From positions 46,359 to 110,358 of the forward strand of contig JAFSCK010000088.1 in assembly GCA_017436785.1 (NCBI GenBank): a stretch of DNA of 64,000 nucleotides. Direction: 5' to 3'. Of this stretch, positions 32,063-41,213 are shown piece after piece. The stretch comes from Oscillospiraceae bacterium. GTDB taxonomy: Bacteria > Bacillota > Clostridia > Oscillospirales > Oscillospiraceae. The position numbers and the translations under genes are program-made. How positions within the stretch are numbered: the stretch's first letter is position 1; every line of letters starts with the position of its first letter. The notes below the pieces were generated by a model that was not told the DNA's origin, ran no database searches, and worked only from the letters and a program-made list of their open reading frames with translations.

Positions 32063-32695
32063 ATGCTGGTATTGTGTTCAAACGGTCTTTCCAGTCCGGA
32101 ATTGATCGAACGGATCCTCCCAGCCGCAAAGGGCTGCACAACCGCAGCGCTGGTTGTGACTGCTGATCCCGTTTACAAGGAACAAAACTACCATGTGCCC
32201 AGATGCCGCCAAACGCTGGAGGCTCTGGGGTTGGAGGTTACGGTATTTGATCTGGACATACAACCAGCATCGGAGCTTTTGTCTTTTGATGTTGTGGAGT
32301 TTATCGGAGGAAATCCCTTCTATCTTCTCGATGCCCTTCGGAAGCAAAACGCACGGCCAATTTTAGAAGTGCTTGCACAGCAAAAACTCCTGATCGGATG
32401 GAGTGCAGCCGCTTTCGTCTTTGGCCCCTCTTTGAAACTGGTCAACCAGTATTCGCCGGAAATGAATTACTTAAACCTGACTGATTTGAATGGATTATCC
32501 TTAAGTGATCTGGAAGTTTTGCCTCATTACAGCAGATTCCTCGCCAAATTTGAGGCTTTTGAGGAAATTTGCAGGCGTTATGAAAACGAGCATCAGCTAA
32601 TGGTACTCCGCTTGAATGATGGTGATGGAATTATGATCGAAGGTAACAAAACAGTAATATGCCGAGGTTTTCAATCAGAAGGGAGTTCTCTATGA
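32063..32695 (+). CDS. Peptidase S51 (dipeptidase E)-like protein
   Basis: 210 residues from ATG 32063 with AAAGGAAGGAAG upstream. The class I glutamine-amidotransferase-like fold of dipeptidase E is indicated by VEFIGGNPFYLLDALR near residue 75 and the nucleophile region LLIGWSAAAFVFG near 112 (serine in G-x-S-A). The late PHYSR may supply the histidine. Members cleave Asp-X dipeptides in the cytosol. The ATG of the next small membrane gene overlaps its stop, so the two are coupled. The nearby PepV-like dipeptidase suggests peptide scavenging. Confidence 0.82.
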   Translation: MLVLCSNGLSSPELIERILPAAKGCTTAALVVTADPVYKEQNYHVPRCRQTLEALGLEVTVFDLDIQPASELLSFDVVEFIGGNPFYLLDALRKQNARPILEVLAQQKLLIGWSAAAFVFGPSLKLVNQYSPEMNYLNLTDLNGLSLSDLEVLPHYSRFLAKFEAFEEICRRYENEHQLMVLRLNDGDGIMIEGNKTVICRGFQSEGSSL

Positions 32696-33000
32696 AAAAG
32701 CAACTGGGATATGGATCTATTTCACTTCTGCTGGCTATGTTTGCTTTGCTTTGGGGCTGCACCTTCAAGGGCTTCTGTTTGGGCGATCAGGTTTTGGCGC
32801 TGTTTGGAATATCCGGATGGTCCAGCGGTGCTTTCCGGATCCATTATTCTGTTTTTCACGGCCTACTGCTTTATATTCCGGCATTTTACTTTGGTTGGAA
32901 ATTTGATCACCACCTGTTCGCGCAGTCCGGAAAATGGATATCCGGATGTCTTGGCGGCTGCCTGCTGGTCATGCTTTGCGCGATCCTGCTTTGGACATAA
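32692..33000 (+). CDS. Small three-helix membrane protein
   Basis: 102 residues, beginning MKKQLGYGSISLL; GAAGGGA lies upstream and the ATG overlaps the previous stop (ATGA). Hydrophobic stretches at about residues 8-25, 52-68 and 82-100 suggest three membrane helices, with conserved-looking WGCTFKGFCLGDQVL in the first loop. No family was recognised. It sits between a dipeptidase and a HAD phosphatase in the same direction. Confidence 0.75.
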   Translation: MKKQLGYGSISLLLAMFALLWGCTFKGFCLGDQVLALFGISGWSSGAFRIHYSVFHGLLLYIPAFYFGWKFDHHLFAQSGKWISGCLGGCLLVMLCAILLWT

Positions 33001-33018
33001 TACGAAAGGATCCTAGCT

Positions 33019-33663
33019 ATGACGAAAAAGACCATTCTTTTTGATCTTGACGGTACTTTGACGGATTCCGGAGAGGGTATCATCAACTGTGTGATCTATG
33101 CGCTGGAGCGGTTCGGACTGCCCATTCCGGAACGGGATGCACTGCGCTATTTTGTTGGTCCTCCACTGCATGAATCCTTTATCAAGCAGGGTGTTCCCGC
33201 TGACCGGGCAGAGGAGGCAGTTGCTGTCTACCGGGAGCGGTATATCCCCATCGGAAAATTTGAAAACACCCCCTACCCCGGGGTCCGGGAGCTGCTGGAA
33301 GCGTTGAAATCTGAAGGAAATATCCTATATGTGGCCACCTCCAAGCCGGAGCAGATGAGCATCGATATTTTGGAGCACTTTGACCTTGCAAAATACTTCG
33401 ACCGAATCTGCGGCGCCACCATGGACACTTCCCGGACCAACAAGGAAGCGGTCATTGCCTATCTCCTGCAGCAAAATGACTGCACAGACCACATCGTTAT
33501 GGTTGGTGATACCAAATTCGATGTGATCGGAGCAAAAGCCCATGGGATTCCTTGCGTTGGTGTTAGCTGGGGATATGGTACGGTTTCCGAAATGCAGGAA
33601 GCCGGTGCTGTCAGTATCGCCGATACCATGCAATCCCTGCTGGAAATTTTGGAAAAAATTTAA
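33019..33663 (+). CDS. HAD hydrolase, phosphoglycolate phosphatase-like
   Basis: 214 residues. Motif I is ILFDLDGTLTDSGEGI near residue 6, motif II is YVATSKPEQM near 108, the lysine follows in TNKEAV, and motif IV is VMVGDTKFDVIGAKAHGI near 162. The length and cap match the Gph/PhnX-type group that removes phosphate from phosphoglycolate or other small phosphate esters. AAAGGA lies upstream. It is preceded by the small membrane gene (18-base gap) and followed by the PepV-like dipeptidase (20-base gap), likely one operon. Confidence 0.92.
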   Translation: MTKKTILFDLDGTLTDSGEGIINCVIYALERFGLPIPERDALRYFVGPPLHESFIKQGVPADRAEEAVAVYRERYIPIGKFENTPYPGVRELLEALKSEGNILYVATSKPEQMSIDILEHFDLAKYFDRICGATMDTSRTNKEAVIAYLLQQNDCTDHIVMVGDTKFDVIGAKAHGIPCVGVSWGYGTVSEMQEAGAVSIADTMQSLLEILEKI

Positions 33664-33683
33664 GTTTTGTGGGAGGTCCCTTT

Positions 33684-35054
33684 ATGAATTTAAATGAACG
33701 CGTTCTATCCATGGAGGCACAGCTTCTTACCTGTTTACAGGAAAATCTCCGCATTCCCAGTGTTCAGGGGGAAGCTGCAGAGGATGCACCTTACGGCGTG
33801 GAGGTTCGGAAAAGTCTGGAGCATGTTCTGTCTGCGGCACAGGCGCTGGGCTTCCGCACTGAAAATGTGGATAACCATTTGGGCTGGTGCGAATACGGCG
33901 AGGGCGAGGAAATGGTGGCAGTATTGGGCCATCTGGATGTGGTCCCTGCCGGGGACGGCTGGAGCTTTGATCCTTGGGGCGGTGAGATTCGGGATGGACG
34001 GATCTGGGGCCGGGGTACCATGGATGACAAGGGACCTTCCATTGCTGCCCTGTTTGCGCTGGCAGCCCTGCGGGATTCCGGGCTCCCCATCCGCCGGCGG
34101 ATCCGGCTGCTGTTCGGCTGCAATGAGGAGACCGGTTCTCAGGATGTGAAATACTACCTTGCCAAGGGTGGTGAGGTGCCTGTCATGGGTTTTACCCCCG
34201 ACGCAGAATATCCTGTCATCAATGGCGAAAAAGGCATCATAAACGTTACTTTCTCTCGTAATTACCAGCAGAGCGGTGACCTGCAGGTATTGGAGATCCA
34301 TGGCGGAACTGCCCCCAATGTGGTCCCTGCTGCCGCATGGGCAAAGCTCGCCTGTTCTCAAGCCCTTGCACAGCACATCACCCAGCTTTCCGCTCCGAAG
34401 GTCTGCTTCACCGCTACGGAGTATGGCGTATTGGTGGAAGCAGAAGGCATCAGTGCCCACGGCAGTACCCCCGAACAGGGTGAAAATGCCATCGGCCGGC
34501 TGATCCTTGCGCTGGACATGCTGCCCTTTGAGGGCGAGATGGCAGCTGTGGTTCATTTCCTTGCTTCCACGCTGGGTATGGAAAGCGATGGCCGCTCTGC
34601 CGGAATTTATCTGCATGACGAGGTATCCGGCGGTGTCACCCTGAACTGGGGCACCTTGGATGGCGATGAAAAGCGCCTCTCCATGAAGATCAACTACCGC
34701 TATCCGGTCACAAAATCCTACGAAGACTGCGCGCCCACACTGGATGCCGCATTTGCGGCTGCAGGCTTTGTGAAGGACACGGAGCAGCATAAGGCCAAGC
34801 TCTACATTCCGGAAGACAGCCAGCTTGTAACAACGCTGCTGAAGGTCTATGCCCAGCATACCGGACTGGAGGGCAAGGCAAAGTGCATCGGCGGCGGTAC
34901 CTACGCCAAAATGCTGCCCAACATTCTGGCTTTCGGCCCCATCTTCCCCGGTGATGAGGTACGGGAACACAAGCCCGATGAATTTATTGAGATCCCGAAG
35001 CTGATGAAAAACGCACAAATCATTGCCTCCGCCATGTATGAGATGGCAAAATAG
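33684..35054 (+). CDS. pepV: M20 dipeptidase, PepV-like
   Basis: 456 residues from ATG 33684 with GGGAGGT. Metal-binding and catalytic motifs of the PepV/Sapep group are present: VLGHLDVVPAGDGW near residue 85, GRGTMDDKGPS near 113 and GCNEETGSQD near 150, with TPDAEYPVINGEKG following. The HGSTPEQGENAI stretch is the dimer/lid domain. PepV cleaves dipeptides, including unusual ones, in the cytosol with zinc. With the upstream S51 peptidase it suggests that peptides are a nutrient source. A hairpin terminator follows. Confidence 0.92.
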   Translation: MNLNERVLSMEAQLLTCLQENLRIPSVQGEAAEDAPYGVEVRKSLEHVLSAAQALGFRTENVDNHLGWCEYGEGEEMVAVLGHLDVVPAGDGWSFDPWGGEIRDGRIWGRGTMDDKGPSIAALFALAALRDSGLPIRRRIRLLFGCNEETGSQDVKYYLAKGGEVPVMGFTPDAEYPVINGEKGIINVTFSRNYQQSGDLQVLEIHGGTAPNVVPAAAWAKLACSQALAQHITQLSAPKVCFTATEYGVLVEAEGISAHGSTPEQGENAIGRLILALDMLPFEGEMAAVVHFLASTLGMESDGRSAGIYLHDEVSGGVTLNWGTLDGDEKRLSMKINYRYPVTKSYEDCAPTLDAAFAAAGFVKDTEQHKAKLYIPEDSQLVTTLLKVYAQHTGLEGKAKCIGGGTYAKMLPNILAFGPIFPGDEVREHKPDEFIEIPKLMKNAQIIASAMYEMAK

Positions 35055-35065
35055 GTTACTATAGC

Positions 35066-35092
35066 AAAAGAGGACGCATCACGCGTCCTCTT
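35066..35092. terminator. Bidirectional terminator, pepV / carD
   Basis: The stem AAAGAGGACGC / GCGTCCTCTTT has a short loop. The convergent carD-like gene ends inside it. Confidence 0.85.
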
Positions 35093-35585
35093 TCAGCCTA
35101 TTGCGAAGATATTGCTTGACCTGCTCCGGTTCCATGTTTAGCACGATGGAAAATTCCCCTGTCAAAAGCCGCTCTGCATCCCGGAGAAAGTTTTCATCAC
35201 ATAGGTGAAATTTCTTTCCTGCCTCTGCTTGCTCTTTTTTGTGGTGATAGAGGGAACGCACCATTTGCATCAACCTGACCCGGTCGCCGCTGCCGATCAA
35301 TTCCCGGTAGGCCTGCTTACGGAGGTTTTCGTCCCTGATCCAGCTGTCTGTCAGCACCTCCTGAGAGGCTATCAATGCTTCCAGTTCTTCCCGCGTCAGC
35401 ATCCTGCGCACCTTTGCCATAGCCGCCTGATTGTGCGTTGGCACCAGATAGCGGGAGCCGCTCTGACCAAGAGGCTCCAGAACCATATAGGTCACGTTCC
35501 TCCGATCGATCGTTTTTTGCTCCATGTCTATTACATTGCAGACACCGTGCATACCGTAAACAACCTGCTGTCCAACCTGATACAT
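35079..35585 (-). CDS. CarD/CdnL-family transcriptional regulator
   Basis: 168 residues from ATG 35583-35585 with AAGGGAG upstream. The N-terminal RNA-polymerase-interacting domain reads YQVGQQVVYGMHGVCNVIDME, then YMVLEPLG and SRYLVPTHN. The helical C-terminal half includes MVRSLYHHKKEQAEAGKKF and DENFLRDAERLLTGEFS, the classic CdnL pattern. The protein binds the RNA polymerase beta subunit and stabilises open promoter complexes. It is monocistronic; a -10 TATAAT lies at plus 35629-35634 on the minus strand. Confidence 0.9.
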   Translation of the reverse strand: MYQVGQQVVYGMHGVCNVIDMEQKTIDRRNVTYMVLEPLGQSGSRYLVPTHNQAAMAKVRRMLTREELEALIASQEVLTDSWIRDENLRKQAYRELIGSGDRVRLMQMVRSLYHHKKEQAEAGKKFHLCDENFLRDAERLLTGEFSIVLNMEPEQVKQYLRNRLKEDA

Positions 35586-35880
35586 GATAACTCCCTTCCC
35601 CATATGTGCCGATCCCTGTGTACCATCATTATAACACAGCACCTCAAATATTTCATGTGGGGATAGTGACGAATTTTTGCCCTGCTTTTTCCCGTAAAAA
35701 ATAGCAAAAATGCTGCCTCGGTCAAATTAACCGGGGCAGTCCACTTTTGTAGAAGAGGGCATATCATTTCCGTGATTTATCAAAAATCTTTACACAATCT
35801 TTATACCGCCCCTTGCACTCTTAACACTCTTTTTTATACGCCATTTCGTATGATAATACCAAAGAAAAGGGGGGATCACC

Positions 35881-36072
35881 ATGTGGGCGCTGTTTCATAA
35901 AAGAAAGATCACATCCTCACAGATCATTCTTTATGCTCCTTGGCAGAGTTGGTGGCTTGACTTTGATCTTTTCTACTCTGCCCGCAATATAAAATACTCT
36001 CTCCAGATTGCCTCTGGAGAAGATCACAGCCGGATAAACATTGTCATTGCGAGGAGCGAAGCGACGTGGTGA
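35881..36072 (+). CDS. Possible small protein ending in an inserted repeat
   Basis: 63 codons after a very strong AAGGGGGG site eight bases upstream of ATG. The product starts MWALFHKRKITSSQIIL and contains WQSWWLDFDLFY. Its last ten codons (VIARSEATW) are encoded by the GTCATTGCGAGGAGCG repeat, so the original C-terminus was probably lost to insertion of that element. No family was recognised. A -10-like TATGAT precedes it at 35849. It may be a dead fragment. Confidence 0.35.
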   Translation: MWALFHKRKITSSQIILYAPWQSWWLDFDLFYSARNIKYSLQIASGEDHSRINIVIARSEATW

Positions 36073-36150
36073 CCGCAGGGAATGCCCTTGGTGCAATCCC
36101 TAAAATCAAAGGTGATCGCCACACCAGTGTGCGCTGCTCTTCGCAATGAC
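36043..36150. repeat. Inverted-repeat element of the GTCATTGCGAGGAGCG type
   Basis: The left arm GTCATTGCGAGGAGCG (36043-36058) and the right arm CGCTGCTCTTCGCAATGAC (36132-36150) are inverted repeats. This is a well-known dispersed element of Oscillospiraceae and other bacteria, often near gene ends. The rest of the 35586-36177 gap holds a hairpin (35711-35738) and the small frame at 35881. Confidence 0.8.
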
Positions 36151-36177
36151 ATGATGTGTAAAGGAAGGAACGAAGAA

Positions 36178-37521
36178 TTAGGTTGTTTGCAGTCGCTGCT
36201 TCAAATAGTGCCGTACCAGAATGGCACAGTAGACCAAAGCAAGAGTCCAGGCCAGAGGGGTTGCAACGCAGATACCCCAGAAGCCGAACCAGTTGACGGC
36301 AAGAAAACCGCCGAAAGATCTGCCGATCAGCTCGCAGATACCGCTGAATACGGCGTGGGTGCTGTAGCCCATGCCGGTCAGTGTGTTGCGGAAGGCGAAC
36401 ATGGTGCCGTTGACCCAGAACAGACAGCTCATCACCGTCAGATATTGCGTTGCGTAGATTCCCGGCTGACCGGAATCCGGGCCCAGAATCAAAGAAATGA
36501 AGCTGCCCTTACCCAGATTGATCACCAGACAGGCCAAGAGGCTGTAACACAGCTGCAAGATAATGGCACTTTTCAGTCCCGCTTTCAGCCGGTCATAGCG
36601 TTTGGCGCCGTCGTTCTGACCGGTGTAGGTAGCCATGCCGGTACCGATCGAGCTCATGGGAATGGTGAACATCTGCCGAACCTTTTCACCAGCCACCTGA
36701 CCGGTTACGGCAGCGGTGCCCAGAGTATTGATGGCGCTCTGCATGGCAACAGAACCAAGACCAACGATGCAGCTGTCAAAGCCCAGAGGAAAACCGGTCT
36801 TACATAGCTGCTTCAAATGGTAAGAAGAAGGTTTGCGCGTTCCTTTACTTCCTTCCAGAAGATCGGTTTTGAATATGATCCACCGCAGATTCAGCAGGCC
36901 GCTGAGGATTTGGCTGGACACGGTAGCCAGAGCAGCACCGGCAACACCCATGGATAGATAGACGATACAGATATAATCCAACACAATGTTGACGCAACTG
37001 GAGATCAACAGGTGATTGGTAGGCCGCTGGGAATCTCCTGAGGCCCGGAGAATGCCGGATGTATAATTATAAAGCACGGTTACCGGGATAGCGGAAAACA
37101 GGATGCGGATATACCGAGCTGCATCATCATAGATATCCGCCGGGGTGTTGATCAGCTTCAGCAAAACGTGGATCAGGCTGTTGGTCAGCAGTGCCATCAC
37201 TGAAGCCAAGATCAGGCAGATCCAGCAGCCGTTCCAGAGAAATCTCTGGAATTCCTCCTTGTTTTTGGCACCCATGGCTTTTGCCAGCGGAATGGAAAAA
37301 CCGGAGCAGGTGCCTGCCACAAAGCCTAGTACCAGAAAATTTAGTGATGATACACTGCCCACCGCTGCCAAAGCATCATTGCTGATAAGCCGTCCCACCA
37401 TGATGGTATCCACAAAGGAATATAGCTGCTGAAACAGGGATCCTACCACCAAGGGAAGGGAAAACAGAAGGATCTGTTTCATGGGATTTCCTGTGGTCAG
37501 ATCCAGTCGTTTGGTTGCCAT
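36178..37521 (-). CDS. MATE-family efflux transporter 1
   Basis: 447 residues, twelve predicted membrane helices in two homologous halves, the MATE architecture. Typical stretches are LFSLPLVVGSLFQQLYSFVDTIMVG at the start, AVGSVSSLNFLVLGFVAGTCSGFSIPLAKAMGAKN, and GIGMATYTGQNDGAKRYDR in the second half. It exports cationic drugs or metabolites with Na+ or H+. It starts 45 bases after the end of MATE 2, with AGGAGGT before the ATG, so the two share a transcript. Substrate unknown. Confidence 0.93.
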   Translation of the reverse strand: MATKRLDLTTGNPMKQILLFSLPLVVGSLFQQLYSFVDTIMVGRLISNDALAAVGSVSSLNFLVLGFVAGTCSGFSIPLAKAMGAKNKEEFQRFLWNGCWICLILASVMALLTNSLIHVLLKLINTPADIYDDAARYIRILFSAIPVTVLYNYTSGILRASGDSQRPTNHLLISSCVNIVLDYICIVYLSMGVAGAALATVSSQILSGLLNLRWIIFKTDLLEGSKGTRKPSSYHLKQLCKTGFPLGFDSCIVGLGSVAMQSAINTLGTAAVTGQVAGEKVRQMFTIPMSSIGTGMATYTGQNDGAKRYDRLKAGLKSAIILQLCYSLLACLVINLGKGSFISLILGPDSGQPGIYATQYLTVMSCLFWVNGTMFAFRNTLTGMGYSTHAVFSGICELIGRSFGGFLAVNWFGFWGICVATPLAWTLALVYCAILVRHYLKQRLQTT

Positions 37522-37566
37522 GGGACTACCTCCTGAACATTTTCCGATTTAACTCAACTTATTGTA

Positions 37567-38919
37567 TCATAAAGCCTTTTTCACATCAAGCTTCTTCCAA
37601 ATCTGCTTTCTTACCAGAACTGCAGCAATACCAGCACTGATCAGGTCGGTGACTGCCTGAGCGGCAATGACACCATAGTAACCGAACAGCGCATTTGCCA
37701 CAACAATGACAGAAATAAACACCACGCCTTGCCGTCCCAGGGAAAGGATGGTGGCACCCTTGGCATTGCCAGTGGACTGCATCAGGCAGGAGCTGACCAT
37801 AAAGACCGCCGAGAAGGGCATGTTGATCAGATGCCAGCGAAGGTATTCTGTACCAATCGAAACAATGGAGGCATCCTCCATGAAGGAGCGAACCAGCTGC
37901 GGTGCCATAATCATCAGCACCAAAGCCACCATGGAGGAGGCCAGAATCTGGAAGGAATAGAAGAAGCGGATGATTTTCTTTACACGCTCGCCATTACCCT
38001 GTCCGTAGTTGTAACCCACCAGCGGGCCTGCACTGAAGGCAAAGCCCACGATCATCATGGTGGGGATCATGCTGATCTTGGAGGAGATGCCCGCTGCAGC
38101 CAGCACGGTGCTGCCGTACAGCAGCAGAAACCGGTTGGATACAATCTGACCGAAGGTGTTCATCAGCTGGTTTGCAGAGGCCGGAAGGCCGATGGAGAAC
38201 ACCGGCAGGAACTCGTCTTTCTTTCCGGTCAGCAGCTTGGGAGAAACGCTGAGGATCTGGGCCTTATTCCGAATGAAATACACATATACCAGCAGGGCGA
38301 TGCCATTGCTCAGAACTGTTGCGATGGCAGCACCGGCAGCGCCCATGTGGAAACCAAAGATAAAAATGGGATCCAGAATCATATTGGCAACACTGCCCAC
38401 GGAGGAACCCAGCATACTGGCCTTGGACATACCCTCACTGCGCAGCAGGTTCAGGGGAACACTCTGGGTGATCATCAGCGGCGCGCCCAGAGCCATCCAG
38501 AAGAAATACTGCCTCGCAAAGGGCATGGTACCGCTGTCCGCACCCAGCAGGGTCAGAATGGGTGTTTGGAAGGTCAAAAGTAGGATAGAGGTCAGAATGC
38601 CACCCAGCATGGCACCGTAGAAGCAGAACACGCTGACCCGTCTGGCACGGTCGATCTCGCCCTTGCCGAAGAGCCGGGAAATGACACTGCTGCCGCCCAT
38701 GCCAAAGATATCGCCAATGGCCAGCATCAGGGTAAAGGCCGGGCCGCAGAGGGCTACACCTGCCACCAGATTGGTATCTCCGGTGGCGGCAATGAACCAG
38801 GTGTCTGCCATGTTGTAAAGCAGCATGATGATTTTGCCCAGCACGGAAGGAATCGTAAGAGTAAAGTATGCCTTGGGGATGGAAGCGCTTTCAAAAAGCT
38901 GTTGTCTGTCGGTTTTCAT
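37567..38919 (-). CDS. MATE-family efflux transporter 2
   Basis: 450 residues, twelve helices, beginning MKTDRQQLFESASIPKAYFT. Signatures include YNMADTWFIAATGDTNLVAG, GMGGSSVISRLFGKGE and AFSAGPLVGYNYGQGNGERV. It is only distantly similar to MATE 1, so the tandem arose from separate subfamilies. It is divergent from the Crp-like regulator at 39011. A perfect 12-base palindrome sits in the shared region, making that protein its likely controller. An export role in drug or toxic-metabolite resistance is inferred from the family. Confidence 0.93.
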   Translation of the reverse strand: MKTDRQQLFESASIPKAYFTLTIPSVLGKIIMLLYNMADTWFIAATGDTNLVAGVALCGPAFTLMLAIGDIFGMGGSSVISRLFGKGEIDRARRVSVFCFYGAMLGGILTSILLLTFQTPILTLLGADSGTMPFARQYFFWMALGAPLMITQSVPLNLLRSEGMSKASMLGSSVGSVANMILDPIFIFGFHMGAAGAAIATVLSNGIALLVYVYFIRNKAQILSVSPKLLTGKKDEFLPVFSIGLPASANQLMNTFGQIVSNRFLLLYGSTVLAAAGISSKISMIPTMMIVGFAFSAGPLVGYNYGQGNGERVKKIIRFFYSFQILASSMVALVLMIMAPQLVRSFMEDASIVSIGTEYLRWHLINMPFSAVFMVSSCLMQSTGNAKGATILSLGRQGVVFISVIVVANALFGYYGVIAAQAVTDLISAGIAAVLVRKQIWKKLDVKKAL

Positions 38920-38959
38920 GGAATCTCCTACCTTTCTTTCTGTATTTTAACAAAAGAAC

Positions 38960-38988
38960 TTGCATTTGAATATGCCATATGGCACAAT
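38960..38988 (+). promoter_or_regulatory. Promoter of the Crp-like gene with palindromic operator
   Basis: TTGCAT (38960-38965) and CACAAT (38983-38988) are 17 bases apart. The spacer contains the perfect palindrome TGCCATATGGCA (38973-38984). The palindrome also lies upstream of the divergent MATE promoter. Confidence 0.55.
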
Positions 38989-39010
38989 GGAGAAAAGGAA
39001 GTGACGCATA

Positions 39011-39637
39011 ATGCAGGAGATTCGGGATTTACAAAAACTGGAAACCTATTTAGAAAGATTCCATATCCGGGAGTTGTTCGACACCCGGGATCTGCCTTTC
39101 CGCCTGTATCGGTATGAGGTGGGCGAAATGCTGAATATCCTCCGGCCCACAAGGGATTATTTAAAGTTTGTATTGGAAGGTAGTTTCGACCTGTATTCCA
39201 TCCGGGAAGACGGAGGCCGGCACTTAGTGTGGCACTGCGAAGGATTTACTTTTTTGGGGGATCTGGAATTCTGTGGTAAGACTGCAGGCATGCGCTATCA
39301 GGAGGTTACCCGGACAGTGTACTCCATAGAACTTCCTTTGGAAGTCCTGCGCCCAACACTGCAGAAGGATGTACGTTTTTTGAACTTTTTGCTGGATACC
39401 ATGTCCATCAAGTTTGCCGGAACCTCTATGGACTTGGTTGGCTTTTCTGATTTGCAGGAAAGGCTGCTGTACCACATCCGATACGAATGTCCGGATCAGA
39501 CCATCACCAGTGTCAGCCAGACGGCTTTCCGTTTAAATTACAGTCTGCGCCAGACCCAGCGAGTCCTGCAGGAACTGACCCGGGAGGGGATACTGAAACG
39601 GAAAAGGAAAGGGCACTATGCACTGACAGAAGGCTGA
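39011..39637 (+). CDS. Crp/Fnr-family transcriptional regulator
   Basis: 208 residues. The N-terminal cyclic-nucleotide-binding-like beta barrel covers about residues 20-125 (YLKFVLEGSFDLYSIREDGG, FTFLGDLEFCG). The C-terminal winged helix includes SVSQTAFRLNYSLRQTQRVLQELTREGILKR. It lacks the cysteines of Fnr, so it is not an Fe-S oxygen sensor of that kind. It is divergent from the two MATE pumps with a 12-base palindrome between, which suggests local control of drug or metabolite export. ATG follows AAAAGGAAG. Confidence 0.88.
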   Translation: MQEIRDLQKLETYLERFHIRELFDTRDLPFRLYRYEVGEMLNILRPTRDYLKFVLEGSFDLYSIREDGGRHLVWHCEGFTFLGDLEFCGKTAGMRYQEVTRTVYSIELPLEVLRPTLQKDVRFLNFLLDTMSIKFAGTSMDLVGFSDLQERLLYHIRYECPDQTITSVSQTAFRLNYSLRQTQRVLQELTREGILKRKRKGHYALTEG

Positions 39638-39722
39638 AAAAGGGTAGGGAAGACGTGTATTAAACGTGTATTTCATAACATATGGTCTCAACAACTCAAG
39701 TGTTTACTGTGCTTTGCGAAAA

Positions 39723-39758
39723 AATAGACCTCAAAGGAAAACTCCTTCAAGGTCTATT
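39723..39758 (-). repeat. Second copy of the TnpV-associated hairpin
   Basis: AATAGACCTCAAAGGA / TCCTTCAAGGTCTATT plus flanking A-rich bases matches 13638-13673 in inverted orientation. The A run before it would be a T tail for minus-strand transcription. No TnpV frame is left in the surrounding 39638-40034 gap, where I see no gene. Confidence 0.65.
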
Positions 39759-40034
39759 CAGCGAAAAAATTTAGGCAAAATCAGCGAAAATCAGTTTTAC
39801 AAGCACAACAACAAAAAGGGATTATTCCCACTCGCTTAAGTTGGGTTTTCTGTCAGTCCTGTCAGCTGATTCTGGGCAGATCCCATGGGTAAAATAGGGG
39901 AGTAATCTTCCACGTCCACAGGATTTGCTGATTTTTCGTATCAAAATCGTATCAGCGAGGTACTGCGAAAAAATATAGCGTTTCTGCTGTTATTATAGCA
40001 TATTTCTCAGATAATTCAATACTGTTTTTTCTTT

Positions 40035-41201
40035 CTATTGAAGCTGGATATTTTGCTTACACTTTTCAGATTCTCTCTTTTGGGTAGCTTCTCTTATTAA
40101 GGCATACGCAGCTGAAGCAGCCGGTACACCCAACAGCATACCGATAGGGCCTGCCAGATTGCCGCCCACGGTAATGGCTGCCAGCACCCACATGGCAGGC
40201 AGATTGATCTTGGCACCAACCACTCTGGGATAGATCAGATTGCCTTCCACCTGCTGTAATGCCAGCAGATAGATCACAAACACCAGAGCCTTAAATGGAT
40301 TAACGGTCAGAATCATAAATGCACCCACAATGGTTGCAAGGAAGGCACCTACATAAGGAATCAGTGCCGTGACACCCACCAGTGCACCTACCATGGGAGC
40401 ATAAGGAATCCGCAGGATGGCCATGCCGACACCGCAGAGGGTTCCCAGGATTACGGCTTCTGTTGTCTGCCCTACAATGAACTGCTGAAAAACATCTCCG
40501 CAGACAGCAAAAATATGAGATATTGAATCGGTAAAACGATCAGGAAGCCAGGCTCGCGCCAAACGTCCGAACTGTCTGTTAAGTGTTTCCTTATTGGCAA
40601 GGACGTAAATGCAGAACACAAACGCCACAATGCCATCGATTAAAGAGGTAGCAATACTGCCAAGTGCACTGGCTGTGGAATCCAGAATGGTGGAACTTAG
40701 CTTCTGCATCCAGTTCTCCAACTGCGCTTTCAGCGTTATCCAGTCAATATCAACTTTTTCAAGATAGGCTGCATAGGGGAGCTTTGCAAAATCGTCAGAG
40801 CTTTCCAGAGCGGCTAGCTGATCCAGGCCATTGGTTATGGAGGAAATCACGATGGAGACAGCTCCCGTCAGTTCCGGAATCACCAGGACGGCAATACCCG
40901 CAAAGATACCGATAACCAGAATCAGAGAGAGCAGGATGGCCAGAGGGCGTCTTGCTTTCTTTTTTCTTGGGGTCGGATTTTTACGGAAAAGATGCTTTTC
41001 AATATAACCCATAGGAACGCTGAGAACCATTGCAAGCATGGCACCAATCAGCAGCGGTTTGACTAGTCCGATTAGCCATTCAATGGCCAGAGCAATCGAG
41101 GACACATATCGAACGCCAAGGAAAATGAGAATGCAGACTGCCACGGTTCCGACAGCCCATTGGGTTAAGGCTTTTCTTGTTTTGGGATCATCTAAAAACA
41201 T
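40035..41201 (-). CDS. AI-2E-family transporter
   Basis: 388 residues with about eight helices: VRYVSSIALAIEWLIGLVKPLLIG near the start, PLAILLSLILVIGIFAGIAVLVIPEL, and the conserved C-terminal block GVTALIPYVGAFLATIVGAF, LQQVEGNLIYPRVVG and GPIGMLLGVPAASAAYALI. The family (PF01594) includes the TqsA AI-2 exporter and Na+/H+ antiporters, so the substrate is open. It follows cardiolipin synthase by 12 bases, the third gene of an operon with TVP38 and Cls, which hints at an envelope role. Confidence 0.92.
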   Translation of the reverse strand: MFLDDPKTRKALTQWAVGTVAVCILIFLGVRYVSSIALAIEWLIGLVKPLLIGAMLAMVLSVPMGYIEKHLFRKNPTPRKKKARRPLAILLSLILVIGIFAGIAVLVIPELTGAVSIVISSITNGLDQLAALESSDDFAKLPYAAYLEKVDIDWITLKAQLENWMQKLSSTILDSTASALGSIATSLIDGIVAFVFCIYVLANKETLNRQFGRLARAWLPDRFTDSISHIFAVCGDVFQQFIVGQTTEAVILGTLCGVGMAILRIPYAPMVGALVGVTALIPYVGAFLATIVGAFMILTVNPFKALVFVIYLLALQQVEGNLIYPRVVGAKINLPAMWVLAAITVGGNLAGPIGMLLGVPAASAAYALIREATQKRESEKCKQNIQLQ

Positions 41202-41213
41202 GGTATTTCCTTT

